Assembly (NCBI RefSeq): GCF_009674565.1
Contig: NZ_WKJL01000002.1
Coordinates: 310,001 to 374,000 of the forward strand
Direction: 5' to 3'
Length of the DNA: 64,000 bases
Source: Duganella aquatilis
Lineage (GTDB): Bacteria; Pseudomonadota; Gammaproteobacteria; Burkholderiales; Burkholderiaceae_D
Of this stretch, positions 1 to 7,146 are shown piece after piece; position 1 is the first letter of the stretch, and each line of letters begins with the position of its first letter. The notes below the pieces were generated by a model. It searched no databases, was not told where the DNA came from, and was given only the letters and a program-made list of their open reading frames with translations. A program made the translations under genes and the position numbers.

Positions 1-2306
1 AAGGCCTGATCTACCGCGGCAAGCGCCTGGTCAACTGGGACCCGGTGCTGGGCACCGCCGTCTCCGACCTGGAAGTGGTGTCGGAAGAAGAAGACGGCTC
101 GATGTGGTACATCAAGTACCCGCTGGCCGATGGCAGCGGCTCGCTGACCGTCGCCACCACCCGTCCTGAAACCATGCTGGGCGACGTCGCCGTGGCGGTC
201 GATCCAACCGACGAACGCTACCAGGCGCTGGTCGGCAAGATGCTGACGCTGCCGCTGGTCGGCCGCGAAATCCCGATCATCGCCGACGAATACGTCGACA
301 AGGCCTTCGGCACCGGCTGCGTGAAGATCACGCCGGCGCACGACTTCAACGACTACGCCGTCGGCCAGCGCCACAAGCTGGCGATGCCGTCGATCCTGAC
401 GCTGGAAGCCAAGATCACCGACGACGCGCCGGAAGCCTATCGCGGCATGGACCGCTTCGCCGCCCGCAAGCAGATCGTCGCCGACCTGGAAGCGCAGGGC
501 CTGCTGGTCGAAGTCAAGCCGCACAAGCTGATGGTGCCGCGCGGCGACCGTACCGGCGTCGTCATCGAGCCGATGCTGACCGACCAGTGGTTCGTCGCCA
601 TGAGCAAGCCGGCGCCGGAAGGCACTTTCTTCCCGGGCAAATCGATCGCCGAAACGGCGCTGGAAAAAGTCGCCAGCGGCGACATCAAGTTCGTCCCTGA
701 AAACTGGAGCAACACCTACAACCAGTGGCTGAACAACATCCAGGACTGGTGCATCTCGCGTCAGCTGTGGTGGGGCCACCAGATTCCGGCCTGGTACGAC
801 GACAACGGCAACATCTACGTCGCCAAGACCGAAGCGGAAGCGGTCGCCAAGGCCGCCGCGCAAGGCGTCACCACGCCGCTGCGCCGCGACAACGACGTGC
901 TGGACACCTGGTTCTCGTCCGCGCTGGTGCCGTTCTCGACCCTGGGCTGGCCGGAAGAAACCCCGGACCTGAAGGCCTTCCTGCCATCGTCGGTGCTGGT
1001 GACCGGCTTCGACATCATCTTCTTCTGGGTGGCGCGCATGGTGATGTTCACCCTGCACTTCACCGGCAAGGTGCCGTTCGAGACCGTGTACGTGCACGGC
1101 CTGGTGCGCGACTCGCAGGGCCAGAAGATGTCCAAGTCCAAGGGCAACACGCTGGACCCGATCGACCTGATCGACGGCATCGGCGTCGAAGCGCTGGTGG
1201 AGAAACGCACCACCGGCCTGATGAACCCGAAAGCGGCCGAGAAGATCGCCAAGGCCACCCGCAAGGAATTCCCGGAAGGTATCGCCGCCTATGGCACCGA
1301 TGCGGTGCGCTTCACGATGGCCTCGTACGCCTCGCTGGGCCGCAACATCAACTTCGACCTGGGCCGCGCCGAAGGCTACCGCAACTTCTGCAACAAGCTG
1401 TGGAACGCCACCCGCTTCGTGCTGATGAATACCGAAGGCAAGGACTGCTCGGCTTCCGAGGCCGACCTGTCGAACGCCGACAAGTGGATCATCTCGCTGC
1501 TGCAAAAGGCCGAGCTGGATGTGGCCAAGGGCTTCGAAGACTACCGCTTCGACAACATCGCCTCGACCATCTACAAGTTCGTGTGGGACGAGTACTGCGA
1601 CTGGTATCTGGAAGTGGCCAAGGTGCAGGTACAGAACGGTACTGAAGGTCAGCAACGCGCGACCCGCCACACGCTGCTGCGCGTGCTGGAAGTGGTGCTG
1701 CGCCTGGCGCATCCGGTGATCCCGTTTGTGACCGAAGCGCTGTGGCAGGCGGTTGCGCCGCTGGCCGGCAAGACCGGCGATTCGATCATGCTGCAACCGT
1801 ATCCGATCGCGAATACCGCCAACATCGATGAGTCGGCCGAGGCGTGGATGCAGCAGCTGAAGGCGCTGATCGATGCGACCCGTAATCTGCGCGGTGAAAT
1901 GCAACTGGCGCCGTCGCTGCGCGTGCCGCTGATCGTCGAGCCGGGCAATGCGGCCGACAAGGAAGCGCTGGCGCTGTGCGCACAGTACATCCAGGCGCTG
2001 GGCAAGCTGGCCGAGGTGCAGATTGTCGATGCGCTGCCGGATTCGCCTGCGGCGGTGGCGGTGGTCGGTACGACCAAGCTGATGCTGAAGGTGGAGATCG
2101 ACGTCAAGGCCGAGCGTGAGCGTCTGAGCAAGGAGATCGCGCGTCTGGAAGGCGAGATCAACAAGGCTAACGGCAAGCTGTCGAATGAGAGCTTTGTGGC
2201 GCGTGCGCCGGCGGAAGTGGTGGCGCAGGAGAAGGAACGCGTGGCCAACTTCTCGGCGACGCTGGACAAGATGCGCGAGCAGATTGCCAAGTTGCCACCC
2301 GCCTAA
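1..2306 (+). CDS. valS: Valine--tRNA ligase, 5'-truncated by window edge
   Basis: Cytoplasmic class I aminoacyl-tRNA synthetase that charges tRNA-Val. The frame is open from base 3 (Gly-Leu-Ile-Tyr-Arg) with no plausible start, so the N-terminal HIGH motif lies outside the window. Visible parts are the CP1 editing domain, with the [10 protein letters not shown] segment near its start, the KMSKS loop ([10 protein letters not shown], about 1126-1155), the anticodon-binding helices, and a charged C-terminal coiled coil ([17 protein letters not shown]) typical of ValRS. The stop is TAA at 2304. It is followed by a GGGGTCAG palindrome that separates it from a convergent gene. Identification is certain; only the 5' end is missing. 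Confidence 0.98.
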   Translation, partial: GLIYRGKRLVNWDPVLGTAVSDLEVVSEEEDGSMWYIKYPLADGSGSLTVATTRPETMLGDVAVAVDPTDERYQALVGKMLTLPLVGREIPIIADEYVDKAFGTGCVKITPAHDFNDYAVGQRHKLAMPSILTLEAKITDDAPEAYRGMDRFAARKQIVADLEAQGLLVEVKPHKLMVPRGDRTGVVIEPMLTDQWFVAMSKPAPEGTFFPGKSIAETALEKVASGDIKFVPENWSNTYNQWLNNIQDWCISRQLWWGHQIPAWYDDNGNIYVAKTEAEAVAKAAAQGVTTPLRRDNDVLDTWFSSALVPFSTLGWPEETPDLKAFLPSSVLVTGFDIIFFWVARMVMFTLHFTGKVPFETVYVHGLVRDSQGQKMSKSKGNTLDPIDLIDGIGVEALVEKRTTGLMNPKAAEKIAKATRKEFPEGIAAYGTDAVRFTMASYASLGRNINFDLGRAEGYRNFCNKLWNATRFVLMNTEGKDCSASEADLSNADKWIISLLQKAELDVAKGFEDYRFDNIASTIYKFVWDEYCDWYLEVAKVQVQNGTEGQQRATRHTLLRVLEVVLRLAHPVIPFVTEALWQAVAPLAGKTGDSIMLQPYPIANTANIDESAEAWMQQLKALIDATRNLRGEMQLAPSLRVPLIVEPGNAADKEALALCAQYIQALGKLAEVQIVDALPDSPAAVAVVGTTKLMLKVEIDVKAERERLSKEIARLEGEINKANGKLSNESFVARAPAEVVAQEKERVANFSATLDKMREQIAKLPPA

Positions 2307-2322
2307 ACCCACACGGCCAGGT

Positions 2323-2352
2323 GGGGTCTGACCCCGTACGGGGTCAGACCCC
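2323..2352. repeat. Perfect 30-nt palindrome, GGGGTCAG class (REP-like)
   Basis: The left half GGGGTCTGACCCCGT is the exact reverse complement of the right half ACGGGGTCAGACCCC. It lies between the stops of valS and the convergent dehydratase gene. Each half is also internally near-palindromic (GGGGTC..GACCCC). A second element with the same GGGGTCAG end occurs at 40612-40702. There is no T-tract, so if it ends transcription it does not do so as a standard intrinsic terminator. I read it as a repetitive extragenic palindrome. Confidence 0.75.
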
Positions 2353-2390
2353 TAAGCGGTACGGCATGCGTATCGCTTGGCTTGCGGGTC

Positions 2391-3356
2391 TCAGGCCAGT
2401 AGTTCGGCGTAGCGGGCAATGTCCACATTGCCCCCGCTGATGATGATGCCGATGCGCTTGCCTTGCAGTTGGGTTTTTATGGCGCGTGCGGCGGCCAGCC
2501 CCAGGCCGCCGGTCGGTTCAATCACCATTTTCATGCGTGCGGCGATGAAGCGCATTTCAGCGCGCAGCTGTTCGTCGCTCACCGTCAGGATGTCGTCCAC
2601 GTCGCGCTGGATGATCGGGAACGTCAAATTGCCCAGGTGCTGGGTTTGCGCGCCGTCGGCAATCGTCTTCGGCGTTTCGATGTGCACGATGCTGCCGCTG
2701 CGGAACGATTGCTGGCCGTCGTTGCCGGCTTCCGGCTCCACGCCGTAGATCTTTGCCGCCGGCGACAATGCGCGCGTTGCCAGCGCTGTCCCGCTCAGCA
2801 GACCGCCGCCGCCCAAGGGCGCGAATACATAGTCCAGGCGTCCCACCTCTTCCAATAATTCCTTTGCCGCCGTGCCCTGCCCGGCGATCACGTCCGCATG
2901 GTCGTACGGCGGGATCAGCGTCAGGCCGTGCTTGGCGGCCAGGTCGCGGCCGATCTGTTCGCGGTCTTCCGTGTAGCGGTCGTAGATCACCACTTGCGCG
3001 CCGTAGCCGCGTGTCGCGGCGATCTTGGCGGCCGGGGCGTCGTGCGGCATGACGATGGTCGCCGGAATGCCCAGCAGCTTGGCCGACAAAGCCACCGCCT
3101 GCGCGTGATTGCCCGACGAGAAAGCCACCACGCCCGCCTTGCGCTGCTCCGGCGTGAACTTGGCCAGCGAATTGTAGCCGCCGCGGAATTTGAACGCGCC
3201 CATGCGCTGGAAGTTTTCACACTTGAAGAAGATTTCCGCGCCCAGCTCGGTATTCGCCGTGGTCGAGGTCAGCACCGGCGTGCGGTGGGCCACGCCGGCA
3301 ATCCGCTCGGATGCGGCAACCACGTCTTCAAAAGTAGGCAGTTTCAGTTCACTCAT
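2391..3356 (-). CDS. PLP-dependent threonine/serine dehydratase-like enzyme
   Basis: Fold-type II PLP enzyme of 321 aa, the size of catabolic threonine ammonia-lyase, serine racemase and threo-3-hydroxyaspartate ammonia-lyase. It has the Lys-containing GAFKFRGGYN motif (Schiff-base Lys near residue 55), the SSGNHAQ substrate loop and the phosphate-binding glycine loop PLGGGGLLSG. There is no C-terminal ACT regulatory domain, so it is not the biosynthetic IlvA type. The start lies 18 nt after the stop of a YheO-type regulator on the same strand, which suggests one operon. Homologous regulators control amino-acid catabolic genes, for example DauR and D-arginine use. The exact substrate (L-Thr, L-Ser, D-Ser or hydroxyaspartate) cannot be read from sequence. 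Confidence 0.88.
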   Translation of the reverse strand: MSELKLPTFEDVVAASERIAGVAHRTPVLTSTTANTELGAEIFFKCENFQRMGAFKFRGGYNSLAKFTPEQRKAGVVAFSSGNHAQAVALSAKLLGIPATIVMPHDAPAAKIAATRGYGAQVVIYDRYTEDREQIGRDLAAKHGLTLIPPYDHADVIAGQGTAAKELLEEVGRLDYVFAPLGGGGLLSGTALATRALSPAAKIYGVEPEAGNDGQQSFRSGSIVHIETPKTIADGAQTQHLGNLTFPIIQRDVDDILTVSDEQLRAEMRFIAARMKMVIEPTGGLGLAAARAIKTQLQGKRIGIIISGGNVDIARYAELLA

Positions 3357-3374
3357 GATTTTTCCTGTAGTGGA

Positions 3375-4001
3375 TTAGCGCGCATCGTTGTAGACGGTGG
3401 CGCGGGAGACGTTGAGATAGGCGGCGACGATGTCCATCGCGCGGCGCACTTCGCTCAGGCCGGATTCCTTCAGCTCGCGCATCAACGCCTTGCGCTCGTC
3501 GGACTTCAGCGCGCGCGGCGTGGTGCCAAGGCGTGCGGCGAACTGGTCGATGCGCTGGCGGATGGCGTCGGCGCCGCTCGGCGCCATGGTTTCCGTGACG
3601 GCGGCGGCCGTGTCCACGCTGCCGAATTGCGTCAGCATGGTGTTCAGGCTGCGGAACACGGTCAGGTCCACATTCAGGCACAGCGCGGCGATGTAATGGC
3701 CCTGGCTGTCCTTGATGCCGATCGAGGTGCTCTTGGCCAGGCGGCCGTCGGGGAAGGTGTTGGGATAGTTGGCGATGACCTGCTCGAACGCCGGATCGGC
3801 AGCGCGTGCGAGGCCCAGCTCGGTCGCCGGCGCGCCGACGTCGCGGCCCGACAGGTTGTTGTGGATCGCCAGGATGGCGTGCTCCGGCTCGGTCAGGTCG
3901 TGCAGCACGACTTCGCAGAAAGGCGCGAGCGTTTTGCCCAGCCCTTCCGCGACTTGCTGCATCTGCGCGAGCAGATTCTGATGTTCAGCTGTTTTTTTCA
4001 T
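3375..4001 (-). CDS. YheO-like PAS/HTH transcriptional regulator
   Basis: About 208 aa. The N-terminal part matches the YheO-like PAS domain (APFCEVVLHDL near residue 30, then NNLSGRDVGAPATELGL). The C-terminal part has a helix-turn-helix of the YheO/DauR type (ELKESGLSEVRRAMDIVAAYLNVSRATVYNDAR). I chose ATG at 4001 over the in-frame GTG at 4007 because that GTG lies inside a 34-nt palindrome. Neither start has a Shine-Dalgarno sequence. The gene is first in an operon with the downstream dehydratase and probably regulates it in response to an amino acid. The ligand is unknown. Confidence 0.85.
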   Translation of the reverse strand: MKKTAEHQNLLAQMQQVAEGLGKTLAPFCEVVLHDLTEPEHAILAIHNNLSGRDVGAPATELGLARAADPAFEQVIANYPNTFPDGRLAKSTSIGIKDSQGHYIAALCLNVDLTVFRSLNTMLTQFGSVDTAAAVTETMAPSGADAIRQRIDQFAARLGTTPRALKSDERKALMRELKESGLSEVRRAMDIVAAYLNVSRATVYNDAR

Positions 4002-4002
4002 C

Positions 4003-4036
4003 TGCACATATTATCTTATTTTAGATAATATGTGCA
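4003..4036 (-). promoter_or_regulatory. AT-rich 14+6+14 palindrome at the start of the YheO-type regulator gene
   Basis: TGCACATATTATCT (4003-4016) and AGATAATATGTGCA (4023-4036) are perfect inverted repeats around a 6-nt AT spacer. The element ends 1 nt before the ATG. On the minus strand it contains GATAAT (4015-4010), a -10-like hexamer 8 nt upstream of the ATG. It fits an operator for autoregulation. It also fits transcription starting almost at the start codon. Confidence 0.6.
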
Positions 4037-4053
4037 GTTTTAGATCAAAACGG

Positions 4054-6891
4054 TCAGAACGTGTAGTTCACGCCCACGTTGACGAAGCGACCAATCGCAC
4101 CGGCCGAGTGCAGCGACAGATTGTATGGCCGGCCGCTGCCGTAGGTGCTGACGTCCACCGGCGGCGCCTGGTTGAACAGGTTGGTCACCGAAGCGTGGAA
4201 GGTCCACTGCTTGTCCAGCTTGTAATGCGCCGACAGGTCGGTTTCCAGGAAGGAGTGCACCTTGCAGAACTGCTCAGGCGTATTCCCCTCCGGGAAAATG
4301 CCGTTCATGGTGCCGCCGTCCGCGCAGGTCAGCTGGCCGCTGGTCGGGTCGGTCAGGTTGTAGCTGGAAATCCAGTGGAAGGTGGTGGCGACATCCCACT
4401 TGCCCTTCTCCCAGGTCAGCTCCAGCTGCGCGCGGTCCTTCGGATTGGCGGTGTCGGCGCCAATGCCTGCCGGACCGTGGCCGCCGGCCAGCTCATACGC
4501 CACGCCGCCGATGTTCATCACGTAGCTGAACGCGTGGGCGAACTGGAACTCGGTTTTCAAGCGGCCGTAGTCGCCCAGGTTGAAGCGGTAGCGGGTGTCG
4601 AATTCCATGCCGCGCGTGCGGGTGCTGTTGGCGTTGATCGGCGTCGCTGGGTAATACGCGATGCGGCCCACGCTTGGCGTGCAGGTGTAGGTGCCGCCGT
4701 TGCCGTCGGCGCAATCGCTAGGCTCCGGCGAGTTGCGTACCGGCGTGCCGGACAGCGGGCCGCCGACGATCTGGTCCTTGACGGTGATCTGGTACAGGTC
4801 GATCGCCGTGCTCCAGCCCTTGACCGGTTCCAGGATCAGGCCCAGCGTGGCGGACACCGATTTCTCCGGCTTCAGGTCGGGATTGGTGGTGGTCAGGCCG
4901 ATCAGCGATTCGTTACACGAAGCGATCACGGTGCCGCGCGGATACTGGCCATTGGCCTGGTAGCCGGAGGCGCACAAGATCGGATCGGCGTTGCTGCCGA
5001 CGCCGCCGCTGCTGGCGGAGTTGCCGTTCTCGGCCGGCCCCGGCGCGCGGAAGCCTTTCGACAGCGTGCCGCGCAAGGCGATGGCGTCGGTCGGCATGTA
5101 CTTGAACGCCAGCTTAGGCGTGGTCGAATTGCCGGCCAGGCTGTAGTGGTCGAAACGCACGGCGCCGTCGATTTCCAGGTTCTTCAGCACCGGCGCCACG
5201 AATTCCATGTAGGCCGAGCTGGCGGTCTCGGAACCGAAGGCATAGGCGCCGTTGGTGTTGCCGTCGGCGTTAGGCATGGCCGGCGCCGACAGCTTGGTCT
5301 TGAAGGTTTCGGCGCCGATACTGACCATCAGGTCGCCCCCTGGCAGCGTGGCCACCGAACGCGAGCCGTGCAGCTCGGCGAAGTCCAGTTCCGAAGTATC
5401 GTACGAGGACACGTTGCGGAAGATGGCGGCCATGTCTTCCGGCGTGTTCTGGCCGTACACCAGGTAAGGATTGGTCGCACGGTTCAGCGCCGCGTTCAGC
5501 GCCGGCACGTTCAGGTTGCCCGTGCTGTTGCGGTCCAGGTTGTTGCGCGTGTAGCCGATCGAGGCGTCGATATCCCACGACGCCCAGTTGCCGGTCACGT
5601 CCGCCACCAGGCGGTAGGCCTTGGAGTCGGTGGTGATGTTGCGGTCCGGTGCGCCGGGAATCGGGCCGCGCAGGATGGCGGCGACGCCGAACGGATTGCC
5701 CGGATAATTGGCCGGCACGCGTATCGTCGGAATCGCGGTGCCAGCCAGGTAGTGCGGCGGCACGCCGGACATCATTTCCAGCTGCTGGCCGTATGCCGAC
5801 GGGAAGTTGGTGAAGCCCTGCGGCAGGCGCACCTTGCTCTCGAACATGGAGGCCTTGAAGTCCGCCTGCCAGCCGTTGCCGAGGTTCTTGGTCAGGCTGG
5901 CGATCAGGTTGATGTTCTCGGTCTTCGGCTGGATTTCCTTGTACGGATCGTCATAGGCGCAGCCGCCCGACGCCAGTTGCGCGTAGCTGCTGCAGGCCGA
6001 GCCGGGGAAGAAGCCGAAGGCGGCGCTGTTGTTGGCGCCCGGTACGCGCGTCACATTCGGATTCAGGAAGTATGGCGACAAGGTCAGCGGCGCGGTGTTC
6101 TGCGGCGTGATGACGCCGGTGGCCTTGTTGCTGCCGCCGTAAGCCGACATGTCCAACGCCTGCCAGGTGCCGCCGTCGGCGCGCTGGTTGTAGCGGATCG
6201 AATCCTGGTGGCGGTACTCGGCGCTGAAGTAGGCGTTGTAGCCGTCCTTGTCGAGATCGCCCAGGCCGTGCGTGATGGTGGCGTGGCTGGTCTGGCCGCC
6301 GCCCTGGGTCGCCCGGCCGCCCTCGGCCGAGAGGAATGTGCCGGTCAGGTTTTTCTTCAGGATGACGTTGACCACGCCGGCCATCGCGTCCGAACCGTAG
6401 ACGGCCGAAGCGCCGTCCTTCAGGATCTCGATGCGCTCGACCGAATCGAACGGAATATTGGAAATGTCGACGAACGAGCGCGAGCCGTCATCCGCCAGCG
6501 GATACGGCGCCATGCGGTGGCCGTCGATCAGCACCAGCGTGGCGTTGTCGTTCAGGCCGCGCAGCGAGATGCCGGCGCCGCCGGCCGCGAAGCCGCCCGA
6601 GAAGGTCTGGCTCAGCGTGCCGGCGCCATTGGCGGTGATGTGTTGCAGCACATCGGCCACCGAGGTGTAGCCCGAGTTTTTCAGATCGGCGGCCGTCAGC
6701 ACCTGCACCGGGCTGGGCGTTTCCGCGTCGGCGCGGCGAATGAAACTGCCGGTGATTTCAACCTTGGTGATCGGCGACTCGGCCTGCGCGTCCGCCTGCG
6801 CCATCGCCGGTGAAATGAAGGCAGCCGAAAACGCGCCGGCAGTGATCAGTTGCGTGATCGCCAGCGGAATAGCTTTCAAATTTCTGGACAT
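4054..6891 (-). CDS. TonB-dependent outer-membrane receptor
   Basis: 945 aa. A signal peptide (residues 1-31, ending ISPAMAQA) is followed by a plug domain (TPSPVQVLTAADLKNSG, then SLRGLNDNATLVLIDGHR and the ERIEILKDGASAVYGSDAMAGVVN box) and a long beta-barrel that ends in aromatic Phe (VGVNYTF) for BamA recognition. The ATG at 6891 is preferred over the upstream in-frame TTG because GGGAG sits 5 nt before it. The barrel style resembles CirA/iron-complex and carbohydrate or oligopeptide TonB receptors. No substrate can be assigned, and no adjacent FecR, ExbB or siderophore gene helps. It has its own strong promoter at 6978-7006 and diverges from a secreted M1 peptidase, so a peptide-uptake link is possible but speculative. 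Confidence 0.93.
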   Translation of the reverse strand: MSRNLKAIPLAITQLITAGAFSAAFISPAMAQADAQAESPITKVEITGSFIRRADAETPSPVQVLTAADLKNSGYTSVADVLQHITANGAGTLSQTFSGGFAAGGAGISLRGLNDNATLVLIDGHRMAPYPLADDGSRSFVDISNIPFDSVERIEILKDGASAVYGSDAMAGVVNVILKKNLTGTFLSAEGGRATQGGGQTSHATITHGLGDLDKDGYNAYFSAEYRHQDSIRYNQRADGGTWQALDMSAYGGSNKATGVITPQNTAPLTLSPYFLNPNVTRVPGANNSAAFGFFPGSACSSYAQLASGGCAYDDPYKEIQPKTENINLIASLTKNLGNGWQADFKASMFESKVRLPQGFTNFPSAYGQQLEMMSGVPPHYLAGTAIPTIRVPANYPGNPFGVAAILRGPIPGAPDRNITTDSKAYRLVADVTGNWASWDIDASIGYTRNNLDRNSTGNLNVPALNAALNRATNPYLVYGQNTPEDMAAIFRNVSSYDTSELDFAELHGSRSVATLPGGDLMVSIGAETFKTKLSAPAMPNADGNTNGAYAFGSETASSAYMEFVAPVLKNLEIDGAVRFDHYSLAGNSTTPKLAFKYMPTDAIALRGTLSKGFRAPGPAENGNSASSGGVGSNADPILCASGYQANGQYPRGTVIASCNESLIGLTTTNPDLKPEKSVSATLGLILEPVKGWSTAIDLYQITVKDQIVGGPLSGTPVRNSPEPSDCADGNGGTYTCTPSVGRIAYYPATPINANSTRTRGMEFDTRYRFNLGDYGRLKTEFQFAHAFSYVMNIGGVAYELAGGHGPAGIGADTANPKDRAQLELTWEKGKWDVATTFHWISSYNLTDPTSGQLTCADGGTMNGIFPEGNTPEQFCKVHSFLETDLSAHYKLDKQWTFHASVTNLFNQAPPVDVSTYGSGRPYNLSLHSAGAIGRFVNVGVNYTF

Positions 6892-6977
6892 CAAAACTCC
6901 CTTTTTAGATTATTAAATACCTTTCAGATGGATACGCGCAGCGTCCTGCAGCGTGCTAAACGGTTTAGATCGAATAA

Positions 6978-7006
6978 AATATAGGTATGCGAAATTCGCA
7001 TGTCAA
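6978..7006 (-). promoter_or_regulatory. TonB receptor promoter with a palindrome filling the spacer
   Basis: On the minus strand TTGACA (7006-7001) and TATATT (6983-6978) are separated by exactly 17 nt. The spacer is largely the palindrome ATGCGAA-A-TTCGCAT (6987-7001). A second inverted repeat, GCATGT...ACATGC, covers 6998-7017 over the -35 box. This is a near-consensus sigma70 promoter with repressor sites placed to block polymerase. The transcript leader would be about 80 nt. Confidence 0.7.
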
Positions 7007-7074
7007 ATGCAACATGCAAGCATCGTTGTGTTTAGTGAATCTGCACGCATCAAACACAAACTCTGCAACAACGG

Positions 7075-7104
7075 TTGACGATGGCGATATTTCCGGCATA
7101 GATT
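7075..7104 (+). promoter_or_regulatory. Probable promoter of the M1 aminopeptidase gene
   Basis: TTGACG (7075-7080), an 18-nt spacer and TAGATT (7099-7104) lie 42 nt upstream of the ATG, pointing away from the TonB receptor promoter. The -10 matches four of six consensus bases, so this is a plausible but unproven call. Confidence 0.4.
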
Positions 7105-7146
7105 TAGTCGGATTTACTTCACGCGCCTTCAGGAGATGTCTTCGTT

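Noticed and set aside
4003..4036. Palindrome read as a terminator for the TonB receptor gene
   Set aside because: AT-rich stem and no T-run after it on the minus strand; it fits an operator better.
4030..6813. 927-aa plus-strand ORF opposite the TonB receptor gene
   Set aside because: Arg/Ala/Val-rich, no motif, antisense to a clear receptor with promoter and signal peptide. High GC makes such frames open.
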